Made by a program: the position numbers and the translations under genes. This document shows, one piece after another, positions 1-8,020 of a stretch of 53,744 bases of DNA; the stretch's first letter is position 1; each line of letters opens with the position of its first letter. Source of the stretch: an uncultured Chloroflexales bacterium (GTDB taxonomy: Bacteria > Chloroflexota > Chloroflexia > Chloroflexales > Chloroflexaceae); contig CALANA010000230.1 of assembly GCA_937925925.1 (NCBI GenBank), forward strand, positions 1 to 53,744, read 5' to 3'. Below the pieces are notes generated by a model, which saw only the letters and a program-made list of their open reading frames with translations, searched no databases and was not told where the DNA came from.

Positions 1-272
1 GATGCTTCGCTGCGCTCAGCATGACAATGCGCGGCGCACGCTGCTGCGCGGCGAAGCTGCTGCGCTGCGCAAGATGCTTCGCTGCGCTCAGCATGACAAT
101 GCGCGGCGCACGCTGCTGCGCGGCGAAGCTGCTGCGCTGCGCAAGATGCTTCGCTGCGCTGCGCTCAGCATGACAATGCGCGGCGCACGCTGCTGCGCGG
201 CGAAGCTGCTGCGCTGCGCTCAGCATGACAATGCGCGGCGCACGCTGCTGCGCTCCGCTCAGCATGACCAAA
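1..272. repeat. 72-bp tandem repeat array
   Basis: Positions 1-72 and 73-144 are nearly identical 72-bp units, followed by a third altered copy and a shortened one up to about 272. The unit begins GATGCTTCGCTGCGCTCAGC and contains self-complementary GC-rich blocks. Open frames across it only translate the repeat. The GCTCAGCATGACA core resembles the arms of the palindromic array near 50.6-51.5 kb, so both may be one family. The array runs to the window edge and may continue beyond it. Confidence 0.85.
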
Positions 273-340
273 CCCTGGAGCTATTTCCGGCGTCGTGTAC
301 TAGCTGATCTACGGAATCTGCGGATAATACTCCTTGCATT

Positions 341-382
341 GGAACGTTGGCACGTCGGAACGTGTCAATGGTTCAACGCGAA
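341..382. repeat. Degenerate 8-bp-period array at the 3' end of the cyclase gene
   Basis: The stretch is built from variants of an octamer (GGAACGTT, GGCACGTC, GGAACGTG, GTTCAACG). It contains the complement of the stop codon of the leftward cyclase gene at 373-375, so that gene terminates inside the repeat. Confidence 0.6.
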
Positions 383-1140
383 CATGGCACAAACGCCATC
401 ACATGTGCCGGGCTACCCGTTCCCGCCTGGACTTTCAAGGCACCGATGACCAGTGTTGCACCCGTCGCGGGCAATTGATCGAGCCTGGTCAGGTTCGATA
501 GCAGCAGCGCCGGCTGCCTGGACTGGTGTGTATCGTCCGTTGCATACGCCGGCACCGCTCGCTGCGCTGGCGTATCGCTGCCCAGCCCCTGCACCTGACG
601 CTGTTCAACCAGCCAGGTCACAGCCTCGGCACTGAAGCCGGGTACCAGCGGCACCTGGCGCTCATCCAGATTAAAATAGCGCTCGGGCTCGTCCCAATGG
701 CGATCCCAGCCGGTTGCCAGCAGCACCAGCGCACCGGCCGGAATACGCCCGTGCCGCCACTCCCAGGCGCGAATGTCGGCCACTTGCAACATATAGCGCG
801 GATCGTCTTGCACCTGCTCGCGCACATCCAGTACGACCGCTGCCTGTACCAGGTCGCGGGGCGACATATGCTCCACCGATACCAGCGGCTGCTCGGCGTG
901 GGGCAGATCGAGATGGGTGGCCCGCCGCAGGTCAATCAGCAGTTCACGTCTATCGTCGGGCGGCAGCACCAGCCGAGTTAGCGGCGTAGCACCCTGCTGT
1001 GACAGTTCCGTCGGTAACACGTGGCTAAGTTCGACGAGCGTGCAAAAGTGCAACGTCTGCGGCTGTGGACGCAACGACGTGCCACAGGCGAAGCAGAAGA
1101 GCAGAGGAAAAACCTGGAACAATCGCCGGATACCGATCAT
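373..1140 (-). CDS. Cyclase-family hydrolase (kynurenine formamidase-like), probably exported
   Basis: The protein matches the cyclase/kynurenine formamidase family, metal-dependent amidohydrolase-like enzymes acting on N-formyl or lactone substrates. The metal-site motif is visible as ATHLDLPH, a form of the family HxGTHxDxPxH in which the first His is not obvious. The chosen ATG at 1138-1140 gives an N-terminus MIGIRRLF followed by a hydrophobic segment ending near a Cys, so it may be a signal or lipoprotein peptide; the lipobox is poor. An ATG at 1170 is also possible. Longer in-frame starts lie inside an 8-bp repeat array and are unlikely. It lies downstream of the membrane-protein gene in the same leftward run. 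The stop codon lies in repeat sequence, so the original C-terminus may have been altered. The substrate cannot be told. Confidence 0.7.
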   Translation of the reverse strand: MIGIRRLFQVFPLLFCFACGTSLRPQPQTLHFCTLVELSHVLPTELSQQGATPLTRLVLPPDDRRELLIDLRRATHLDLPHAEQPLVSVEHMSPRDLVQAAVVLDVREQVQDDPRYMLQVADIRAWEWRHGRIPAGALVLLATGWDRHWDEPERYFNLDERQVPLVPGFSAEAVTWLVEQRQVQGLGSDTPAQRAVPAYATDDTHQSRQPALLLSNLTRLDQLPATGATLVIGALKVQAGTGSPAHVMAFVPCSR

Positions 1141-1199
1141 GAGCCTGGTTGCCCGTTGAGATGTCAGCATGTGTTCTTGTATTGCAATGTGGTAACAGG

Positions 1200-1250
1200 T
1201 TGGAAGGTTGGAACGTTCCAACGCTTCAACGCACAAACGCCAGCAACGCG
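1200..1250. repeat. 8-bp-period repeat between two leftward genes
   Basis: Octamer variants such as GGAACGTT, CCAACGCT and TCAACGCA follow one another here. The complement of the stop codon of the upstream leftward gene (1226-1228) is part of the repeat. The stretch also includes the self-complementary GGAACGTTCC. Confidence 0.65.
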
Positions 1251-2788
1251 CTAAACAGTGCCGGATAATACAGATAGGGCCACAGTATCGGATTAAGAAC
1301 CATAAACAGCAAAAATGCCGCCGTTATCAGTGGAGCCAGAGTACGTTGACCGGCCTGCCAGCGCCAGAAGCTGGCAACCAGCCCCGCCAGAAGCAACAAT
1401 TGCAGCGGCTTCAGCACGCCTACCAACTCGTGGCGCCAGAACACCCCGCTGAACCCAACCATATGTGCCCAGGTATGCCCAAGTTCCCAGCCCATACGCG
1501 GATACAGGTCGTTGTCGTTAAACCAGCGCCAGACGCCAAACACAAACGCCTCCGGCGACCAGAGCAGAAACGGCAGTATACCTCCCGCCGCCACCAATCC
1601 CGCGCTCACCATGAGCCGCAATGCAGTGCGCCAGCCGTGCCAACGATACCAGGCCAGTACCACAAACGGCGCAATAATCGTCACCAGCGGCGTAGCGGCA
1701 GCACACAGACCCAATGCCACGCCAGATACCCATGCTCGTCGTGCCAGCAGCAGCGTCAGCGTCAACGTCAGCATCGCCCACTGCACCGGAGCTGTTGTTG
1801 CCAGCGACCAGTTCAGGCTGGTGGGCAGCAGAAACACCCAGGCCCAGAGCAACAACGGAATATCAGCGAGCGGTCGCTGCAACTGCTGCGTATCGTCTGT
1901 GTGGTTGCCAACGTGATGGAGCCATAGCAGCATCGCCCCGATGCCCAGCTCATACCCTAGATTCGTGAGCCGGATATCCAGACCGGCCAGATAGGGTGGC
2001 AGATAGGCCAGCCAGGTCAGCGGTAAGTACGTAAGCGGCAACTCCCAGGGCATTTTGTAGATGGCGTAGGGACTCTGGCCGTTCAACAGGTTGGCAAGCG
2101 CGTTCTGAACCAGCGGCAGCATGTCACTTCGTTCAGGATGTAGCGGCACCTGCGCATAGCATACCAGGCGCGTCACACTGCCGAACACTACCGCACCTGC
2201 CAGTACCCAGCGCGTGGACGGGGGACGCACCAGCGCAGCGCCGAACGCTATAGCACCACCCGCAAATAGCACTACCAGCCCGATATGGCCGCCGGGTACC
2301 AGAAAGACCAGCACATCACGGGCCGTGGCCACCCAGGCCAGCAGCAGCAACCCGATCAACAACCTTGCTCCCAGGAGAGGATAGTGGGTCGCGTCAACCG
2401 AGCCTGTCGCCTGTCGCCTGCCGCCTGTCTCCATGCTAGCTGCCAGAACGATCCAGCCGGTCGCAATGCCCACCAGGGCCATGCCTCCCGCCAGTGCCAA
2501 TCGCTGACCCATCAGGTGACTCAGCCCATACACATGAAGCGCACTCGTGACATCGAGCGTCAGCCCCAGCATGATCGTCAGCGCGGCGGCCAGTGGTTCG
2601 AGCGGCCTCAGTGACAAGCGGGAAGCGCACAGCAGCCAGAGCGAGCGGAGTGTAAAGCGGGCAGAGCGCACTGCGGGCGGAGTGGTCGGAGCGTCGCTTC
2701 CGGTCGTGTGCTGGAACACTGGAACGTTGGAACGCTCTGCGCTATCCACTGTCCGCTGTCCACTCATAGAATTGCCTCGTCGCTTCAC
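1226..2788 (-). CDS. Polytopic membrane protein, possible GT-C type glycosyltransferase
   Basis: A protein of about 520 residues with many hydrophobic helices from residue 60 to the end, rich in Trp, Pro and Tyr in the loops. The layout suggests lipid-linked-sugar glycosyltransferases of the GT-C/GT87 kind, but no catalytic motif can be claimed. The GTG at 2786-2788 overlaps the TGA of the upstream kinase gene, which implies translational coupling; an in-frame ATG at 2765-2767 is an alternative start. The first 50 or so residues are Ser/Thr/Arg-rich and partly encoded by an 8-bp repeat at 2716-2745, so this leader may be recent. The stop codon lies in another such array. A partner role with the kinase-glycosidase upstream in cell-surface glycan metabolism is inference. 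Confidence 0.6.
   Translation of the reverse strand: MKRRGNSMSGQRTVDSAERSNVPVFQHTTGSDAPTTPPAVRSARFTLRSLWLLCASRLSLRPLEPLAAALTIMLGLTLDVTSALHVYGLSHLMGQRLALAGGMALVGIATGWIVLAASMETGGRRQATGSVDATHYPLLGARLLIGLLLLAWVATARDVLVFLVPGGHIGLVVLFAGGAIAFGAALVRPPSTRWVLAGAVVFGSVTRLVCYAQVPLHPERSDMLPLVQNALANLLNGQSPYAIYKMPWELPLTYLPLTWLAYLPPYLAGLDIRLTNLGYELGIGAMLLWLHHVGNHTDDTQQLQRPLADIPLLLWAWVFLLPTSLNWSLATTAPVQWAMLTLTLTLLLARRAWVSGVALGLCAAATPLVTIIAPFVVLAWYRWHGWRTALRLMVSAGLVAAGGILPFLLWSPEAFVFGVWRWFNDNDLYPRMGWELGHTWAHMVGFSGVFWRHELVGVLKPLQLLLLAGLVASFWRWQAGQRTLAPLITAAFLLFMVLNPILWPYLYYPALFSALLAFVR
2716..2745. repeat. Short 8-bp-period array inside the 5' coding region of the membrane protein
   Basis: Copies of GGAACACT, GGAACGTT and GGAACGCT lie in the region coding for residues about 15-25 of the leftward membrane protein. 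They belong to the same octamer family as the long arrays at 20.5-20.9 kb. Confidence 0.6.
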
Positions 2789-5778
2789 CGGCTTACGACC
2801 ACATACTCTTGATCAGGCTGCAAAATAACCAGTTCCTCGGCACGCAACGGGCCGTCATTGACCTGTAGTTGCGCGGCCTGACCGATCGGGCGCAGAATGG
2901 CGATCGTCGCTCGATCCGTGCGCAGGCGATACGTCTGGTTTGCAACGTCGAGCGTCAGTTGCAACACGGCACCCTGATAACTAAAATTCTGCACCCCATC
3001 GTCAGGTATCGTCCGAAACGGATAGGGCTGAACGATCAACGCCTCGGGTGTCATCGTCAGGCCATAGTGCCCGCCATAGACCGCCATAAACCAGGCGCTG
3101 CTGCCCCAGGCCCCCCCGCGCCCCTCACGCCCGGAGCCATCAACCGCTACCAGTTGAGGGACGAGATACTCATTGGCGGCGGCCGCAGCCGTATAGGCCT
3201 GGAGCAGCGTGTTCGCCGCCTCGACATTCCCGGCGTGGGCATAGGCTGGCACGGCTAACCCGACAATCCACGGCGCACTGGCGTCAATTTTCCATGGCTC
3301 GCGCACCACATCGCGCAACGAGCCGGGGGGATAGCCACTGAGCGCCAGGCGCATCGGGAAAGGCCCGATCATCAAGTCCGGTAAGCGTGCATTCAGCGCG
3401 GTCATCAACTCCGGGTAGCGCTCATCCGTGGGGGCGATCAGCCCGCTGCGCAAGGCCTCGAACACGCCGAATGTTTCCAGTGTACGCGACGGTGCCTCAC
3501 CAGGATTACGCCAGGCCGCTGGCCAGGCCAGATCGCCCATCCAGTACCCGCCTTCGTCCGCCGGACGATGGAACGCTGCCCGCAACCCGGCCGCCCGCTG
3601 CGCCCAGGCACTGCCATCTTCGCCAATCGCCTGCTCCAGTTCTGCTAACTGGTTGAACGCGGCATAGAACTTCGCCAGCGCATACGTATGGCGCACACTG
3701 TTGCGGATCGAGTTGTAATAACCATACGGAAAAACATCTCTGTCTGGCAGCCCATCGCCATCTGTATCGAGTTGCACAATCCAGCCGCCGATCCACTGAC
3801 ACCGCTGGCGATGGGTGCGGTAAAAGTCGCGATCGCCCGTTTTGGCGACATAGGTGTAGATCGCCTGGATCAGATTGGGCATACTATCCCAGGCCTGATT
3901 CAGCCCATAGCCCGACTGGGCATTATACACATCGGGCACAATCCCGTTGGGTTCGACATCGTCCAGAAATAGTTCGATATTTTCGCGCAACACAGACATA
4001 TCGCCCAGAACATAGCCATAGCCGCTGCTGGCATAATCCAGGTCGCGCACCCAGGTATGGCGCGTCGGTTCAAAGGGACTGGGTTGTAAGCCGCGTCGCC
4101 CGCCAAACGCAATCACGTTGGTGCGGTACCCATTTTGCAATAATGCCGCTTCAACAGGTCGATCATATTGGGCGGCGGCATCGCCCAGTTCGCCTGATCG
4201 ATGGCGTACCGCCCGCGTGGATGAGTCGGCGGCAATGGCGGCCCGCTGTTCAGCGAGCGCCTGGGCCGTTGCCTCAACCACTGCCGTTGCGGTTTGCTCC
4301 ATGGCTGCGGCTGCGGCAATGGCAATGGCCGTCTGTTCAGCGACCGCCGTCTGTGCGGCGGCGGCGGTCGACTCAGCCGCGATTGCGGTCGCCGTCTGCT
4401 CAACCGCAGCGGTTGACGTGGTCGCCACCCCTGCTGCGCCGGTCGTTGCACCAACATTGTTTGCCGACGGTGTGGAGGTATCAATCCGATCAAACAGGCT
4501 GGCGATGGACAGATTCGGGTTGATAAGGATCACCGCCAGCACCACCAGCACGACAGCGATAATACCACCGATCGTCAGATATGTGCGCGAGCGGCCCGGC
4601 GGCGGTGTGGGGACTGGCGTCGGAAGCGGAGGCAATGGTACGCCACTGCCTGGTACCGACGCAACCGCCCAGGCAGCCGGGGGAATACCACCATAACGCG
4701 CCGGATCGGTAGTCAGGGCCGCAGTTGGTTCGCCTTGCATCAAGGTGTTTGCTTCAGGTGTTACCGCCACTGACCCGGCGGGCGGCGGCTGGCTCACCGG
4801 TGGCACATAGGCAACGGTTGCGTGATGCTCCGGTTCACCGGTATGCGCATCAACAATGGTCGGCGGCAGGACAGTCGGTGGCACGGATGCCAGGCCTGGC
4901 TGCTGGAGCGCTGCCTGCAATGCGACCCGGAACGCCGCCGCGCTCTCCGGGCGATCACTGACGCTGATCGCCAACCCTTGCATGAACACATCGCTCACGG
5001 CTGGCGGTACCTCGGCATTCAGTTCGTGGATGGGTTTGAGCGGATCGGGGGCGCGGTTAAACAGCGCATCAATCCGCGCCAGGGCATCAGCCGGCAATTT
5101 CAGGGTCAGCAAATGATACACCGTCGCGCTCAAGGCATACAGGTCGCTGCGTGGATCGGTTCCGGTGCCGCGGATCTGCTCCAGCGGCGCATACTGTTGC
5201 GTGTAGCCATAGATACTGGCCATCGTGGACACGCGGGTATGCAGCGAGGTACTGCCTTTTGCCAGCCCAAAATCGAGCAGAATAATTTCGTTCCGGGGCG
5301 TAAGCTTGAGGTTCTGGGGCTTGATGTCGCGGTGAATAATCGGATTCGGCTGTGTGTGCAGGTAGTCCAGCGCATCAAGCAACTGATCCGTCCACTTCAG
5401 AATCGTCGCATACCGCAACTCTGTCTGGCGACGATTGAGCATCATCGCCAGATCATCGCCTGGAATAAACTCCATCACCAGAAACTGCCCCTGATCATCA
5501 GAGAAGTAGTCCATCACCTTGGGCAACGTCGGGTGGCGCAGTTTGGCAAGCAAACGTGCCTCACGCTCGAAGGCCTTGCGCAGTGTGGCAATATACTGCG
5601 AATCCACGTCTGATCCTGCATTGAGCAGCGCGTTATCAACCATCAGCGTCTGCTTGAGGGCAATCGTACTGCCGAGGCGTTCATCAATCGCCTCATACAC
5701 CGCGCCCATTCCGCCACGGCCAATCAGCCGCACAATCCGGTAGCGGCCGTGAATCAAGCTATCAGGCAGCAGTATCAT
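2785..5778 (-). CDS. Membrane Ser/Thr kinase fused to an extracytoplasmic glycosidase-like domain
   Basis: Residues 1-290 form a PknB-type kinase: glycine loop GRGGMGAVY (20-28), Lys42, HRDIKPQN (149-156) and DFG (169-171) are all intact, so it should be active. A Pro-rich stretch leads to one membrane helix near 398-420. Then comes an Ala/Thr/Gln-rich segment of about 90 residues with repeated EQTATA-like units, likely an extended stalk. The last 450 residues resemble (alpha/alpha)6 six-hairpin glycosidases of the GH15/GH63/amylo-glucosidase type, with HTWVRDLDY and DTDGDGLPDRD. With the kinase inside, the glycosidase domain would face out. It could be a glycan-sensing receptor kinase or an enzyme whose activity is linked to signalling. 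The ATG at 5776-5778 starts directly at the kinase fold. It is first in a leftward run and is coupled to the next gene by a GTGA overlap. Kinase assignment is secure; the glycosidase subfamily is not. Confidence 0.85.
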   Translation of the reverse strand: MILLPDSLIHGRYRIVRLIGRGGMGAVYEAIDERLGSTIALKQTLMVDNALLNAGSDVDSQYIATLRKAFEREARLLAKLRHPTLPKVMDYFSDDQGQFLVMEFIPGDDLAMMLNRRQTELRYATILKWTDQLLDALDYLHTQPNPIIHRDIKPQNLKLTPRNEIILLDFGLAKGSTSLHTRVSTMASIYGYTQQYAPLEQIRGTGTDPRSDLYALSATVYHLLTLKLPADALARIDALFNRAPDPLKPIHELNAEVPPAVSDVFMQGLAISVSDRPESAAAFRVALQAALQQPGLASVPPTVLPPTIVDAHTGEPEHHATVAYVPPVSQPPPAGSVAVTPEANTLMQGEPTAALTTDPARYGGIPPAAWAVASVPGSGVPLPPLPTPVPTPPPGRSRTYLTIGGIIAVVLVVLAVILINPNLSIASLFDRIDTSTPSANNVGATTGAAGVATTSTAAVEQTATAIAAESTAAAAQTAVAEQTAIAIAAAAAMEQTATAVVEATAQALAEQRAAIAADSSTRAVRHRSGELGDAAAQYDRPVEAALLQNGYRTNVIAFGGRRGLQPSPFEPTRHTWVRDLDYASSGYGYVLGDMSVLRENIELFLDDVEPNGIVPDVYNAQSGYGLNQAWDSMPNLIQAIYTYVAKTGDRDFYRTHRQRCQWIGGWIVQLDTDGDGLPDRDVFPYGYYNSIRNSVRHTYALAKFYAAFNQLAELEQAIGEDGSAWAQRAAGLRAAFHRPADEGGYWMGDLAWPAAWRNPGEAPSRTLETFGVFEALRSGLIAPTDERYPELMTALNARLPDLMIGPFPMRLALSGYPPGSLRDVVREPWKIDASAPWIVGLAVPAYAHAGNVEAANTLLQAYTAAAAANEYLVPQLVAVDGSGREGRGGAWGSSAWFMAVYGGHYGLTMTPEALIVQPYPFRTIPDDGVQNFSYQGAVLQLTLDVANQTYRLRTDRATIAILRPIGQAAQLQVNDGPLRAEELVILQPDQEYVVVSR

Positions 5779-5910
5779 AGATATTCTCGATCGTACGTAC
5801 CAGGTTGCGTATGTCAGCGGCTTACGAACGTCTATAATGTCAAACTGGTTGGCTCAGGTTCTCCTATCCAACCTGATTATACCCGAATTATCGAGATTTA
5901 TCACATAGGG

Positions 5911-6203
5911 GCGTAATGGTACCTGTTCACGTTTGGGGGAGAGCTTCTGTCGTCAGCGTCGAGGGCACGATGCCCTCGCTCGCAGGAACGCCTGCCTGGG
6001 CGCGCGTGCGTCCCGCCCGCGTGAGGCCTGGACATGCAGGGCGTCCCGCCCGCGTTGCCTCGTCGTCGAAGGCACGATACCCTCGCTCCCAGGGACGCCT
6101 GCCTGGGCGTGCGTGCGTCCCGCCCGCCAGTGCGAACGTGCGGGCACGATGCCGCGCTTCCAGGCGTGCATGTTCCCTTGAGGATGAACAGTCAGGCGTA
6201 ATG
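5911..6203. mobile_element. MITE-like element, copy A, with 8-bp target duplication
   Basis: The direct repeat GCGTAATG at 5911-5918 and 6196-6203 flanks a non-coding element at 5919-6195. The left end reads GTACCTGTTCAC and the complement of the right end reads CTGACTGTTCAT, giving imperfect terminal inverted repeats. Inside are a GAGGGCA/TGCCCTC hairpin (5961-5977) and GC-rich repeats. The left CTGTCGTCAGCGT block and right GCATGTTCCCTTGAG block recur in copy C near 45.6-46.1 kb. No transposase is encoded, so mobilisation would need an element elsewhere. Confidence 0.75.
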
Positions 6204-6320
6204 GCAACTATACAGGCAGTGATTGTGCAGTGGTCATACGGTTTGAGCCACTAGTCCTATTGCCTCTAACCCATGAGTACTGGTTCTGTATAGTCCTTTT
6301 TTCCTATGCTTTTTGCGGTA
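6204..6320. other. Non-coding spacer before the secretion-locus promoter
   Basis: No gene or repeat was recognised between the MITE-like copy and the -35 box of the type VII locus promoter. The sequence is AT-richer than its surroundings and includes a T-rich stretch around 6296-6314. Confidence 0.5.
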
Positions 6321-6349
6321 TTGTCATAAATGCATTCTCCCAGTATACT
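6321..6349 (+). promoter_or_regulatory. Sigma-70-type promoter for the WXG100 genes
   Basis: TTGTCA at 6321-6326 and TATACT at 6344-6349 are separated by 17 bases, a near-consensus pair. Transcription would begin near 6356, leaving a leader of about 165 nt before the first WXG100 gene at 6521. Confidence 0.6.
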
Positions 6350-6407
6350 TGGGGTGGTTACAGTCAATTCGATACAGCGAATTACCTGACCGATAACCGA
6401 TAGGAGA

Positions 6408-6458
6408 CTCCTGGCTGGTCAAGGCAGTCATCCACAGCCAGGAGCGCCTCGCTCCTGG
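6408..6458 (+). promoter_or_regulatory. Leader with two mutually exclusive hairpins
   Basis: CTCCTGGCTG (6408-6417) can pair perfectly with CAGCCAGGAG (6435-6444). CCAGGAGCG (6438-6446) can instead pair perfectly with CGCTCCTGG (6450-6458). The two stems share bases 6438-6444, so only one can form at a time, as in attenuators and riboswitches. No known riboswitch class is recognised and no clear U-run follows the second stem. Confidence 0.4.
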
Positions 6459-6520
6459 TGGCTTACCCCACCAGTCTCTCTGGTCAAGCATTATTGTAGC
6501 GTAGTAAGGATGAAACATGT

Positions 6521-6841
6521 ATGGGTGATGAAATTAAGGCCGATTACGATCAACTCGAACAGATCGCCAGTCGTTTTTCCAACCAGGCCCAGGTGATTGA
6601 GCAGTTGTTGGGAACCCTCCGCTGTAGCATGCAAAATCTGCAGGGTGGTTGGATCGGACGCGGTTCGGATGCATTTTTTGGTGAAATGGATGGCGAAGTT
6701 ATCCCGGCTATCCTGCGGTTGCAGGACGCGCTTCAGCAGGGATCCGAGGTAACGCGCATGATCATTAATATTATGCAGCAAGCCGACCAGGAGGCCAGTA
6801 CACTATTTTGTCGGGCAGTTCCGCTTCCCGCTATAGCCTGA
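6521..6841 (+). CDS. WXG100-family protein (ESAT-6-like), first copy
   Basis: A 106-residue helical protein with the central Trp-x-Gly turn in QGGWIGRGSDAF (W44, G46), the hallmark of WXG100 proteins that fold as helical hairpins and are exported by type VII secretion. An AAGGA ribosome site lies 10 bases before the ATG. It is closely similar along its first 95 residues to the N-terminal part of the large WXG100 protein at 18747, so the two are paralogues. It could be a secreted substrate or a dimer partner of the other small WXG100 proteins. It is first in a run of four small genes reading toward the EssC-like ATPase, behind a good promoter. Confidence 0.85.
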   Translation: MGDEIKADYDQLEQIASRFSNQAQVIEQLLGTLRCSMQNLQGGWIGRGSDAFFGEMDGEVIPAILRLQDALQQGSEVTRMIINIMQQADQEASTLFCRAVPLPAIA

Positions 6842-6951
6842 GTGCATAGCGTATAAGCGATGTTCGGGAGATTCACGGTCTGTAGCTCACGATACCACCG
6901 CGTTCGGGCTGGTTGTGGGTGGGCAGGATTCTTTCTACACAGGAGAGGCAT

Positions 6952-7254
6952 ATGTCGTATGACGAAATTCAACTGAATTATGAACTGGCCGACGCGATGA
7001 TCACCACGTTTAAGAATGGCTATGAGGAACTGCAAGATACCAGCCAGGATATACAGGGCATTGCGAACATGCTTGCCGAGGGAGCGCTACTGGGCCAGGG
7101 TGGCACGGCCTTTGTCGAAGTTATCCGGGGTAGTCTAGCGCCATCATTAACCAAGTTGATTGACAAGTTTCAAGAATTGGCAGAGGATGTGCAGGCCGCT
7201 ATTGATGCGATGAAAGAGGCCGATGCCACAGCAGCAGCCCTGTATAAAAACTAG
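6952..7254 (+). CDS. WXG100-like protein lacking the Trp
   Basis: A 100-residue, mostly helical protein. The AGGAGAGG ribosome site at 6941-6948 fixes the ATG at 6952; an earlier in-frame start has no such support. At the expected turn the sequence is ALLGQGGTAFVEV, so Leu replaces Trp while the Gly and the following AF are kept. The C-terminal half is an acidic amphipathic helix. Size, position and flanking genes place it with the WXG100/ESAT-6 superfamily. Such Trp-less members often form heterodimers with canonical ones in known ESX systems; whether that holds here is inference. Confidence 0.75.
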   Translation: MSYDEIQLNYELADAMITTFKNGYEELQDTSQDIQGIANMLAEGALLGQGGTAFVEVIRGSLAPSLTKLIDKFQELAEDVQAAIDAMKEADATAAALYKN

Positions 7255-7274
7255 AGAACTAAGGAGGATCGGCA

Positions 7275-7610
7275 ATGTCCATTCAATGTGCGTTAATTCG
7301 CCTGGCACGCGCCGCAGTACGACAGATCATTGCCCAAATGAACCAGCAGATAACCTTGCTTCAAGAGCAGGGACTGGCTCCGATGCAGGCTATGGTTAAT
7401 ACGGTAAGCGGTGGTGAATGGCGTGGTGAAGGGGCCAACGCTTTTGTGGAAGAGGTAACAGGGGTGATAGCTTCCATGAACGGTATCATAAATGCGATTG
7501 ACGAGAATAGGAATAATATTGTCACCTCGGTCGATATTATTGAACGCGCCGATCAACAGGTACGAAGCTTGATTCAATCTCGCCTGGCTGACACATTTCG
7601 GTTTTACTAG
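7275..7610 (+). CDS. WXG100-family protein, third of the cluster
   Basis: A 111-residue protein with the WXG turn in GGEWRGEGANAFVEEV (W49, G51). A strong AAGGAGG precedes the ATG, 20 bases after the previous stop, so the two genes are co-transcribed. The fold should be a helical hairpin exported or chaperoned by the type VII machine. The C-terminus ends in FRFY, close to the TRFY end of the next gene, which may be a shared export or interaction feature. Other members of the cluster are barely similar to it, which suggests distinct roles rather than recent duplication. Confidence 0.85.
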   Translation: MSIQCALIRLARAAVRQIIAQMNQQITLLQEQGLAPMQAMVNTVSGGEWRGEGANAFVEEVTGVIASMNGIINAIDENRNNIVTSVDIIERADQQVRSLIQSRLADTFRFY

Positions 7611-7684
7611 GCGCACTCGTGTGACTGCGCCTGGAAACCCGGGCGCGCATAACGGGCGATCATCATAATCACGGAGAAACCTTG

Positions 7685-7984
7685 ATGAGCGTACAAGAAG
7701 TCTATATTAACGTCCCGGTTGTACGGGACATGGCCAAAAGCTTCGGCCGTATCAGCGTCCTCTTGCAGGGAATTTCAAAAACCCTGGAAGGCTTGATCAT
7801 TACCCTCAAAATTGCGGCGTTTATCGGGCGTATTAGTGTGCAGAATGAGATTCAATACTTCGAGTCGCTCCGCCCCTATATTGAGAAACTATCTCAGAAG
7901 TCTGCGGAACTCGATTCCGATCTCAATGCCTCGGTTGATGCCTACGAACGAGGTGACGAAATCGGTGCGACCCGGTTTTACTAG
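7685..7984 (+). CDS. Small helical protein of the WXG100 cluster
   Basis: A 99-residue, probably helical protein with no WXG turn. Near the C-terminus is YERGD, which fits the YxxxD/E export motif of actinobacterial type VII substrates, followed by a terminal TRFY. Start is the ATG at 7685 rather than the adjacent TTG; an ACGGAGA ribosome site lies about 10 bases upstream. Position immediately after three WXG100-type genes suggests a substrate, partner or chaperone. The family is not recognised from sequence alone. Confidence 0.65.
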   Translation: MSVQEVYINVPVVRDMAKSFGRISVLLQGISKTLEGLIITLKIAAFIGRISVQNEIQYFESLRPYIEKLSQKSAELDSDLNASVDAYERGDEIGATRFY

Positions 7985-8020
7985 ATCGCACCCTGCTGTG
8001 GCAACGTCCATCCTGGCGGG

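Noticed and set aside
2-307. Long rightward frame rich in CAQHDNARR units
   Set aside because: It is only the translation of the 72-bp tandem repeat, with no ribosome site.
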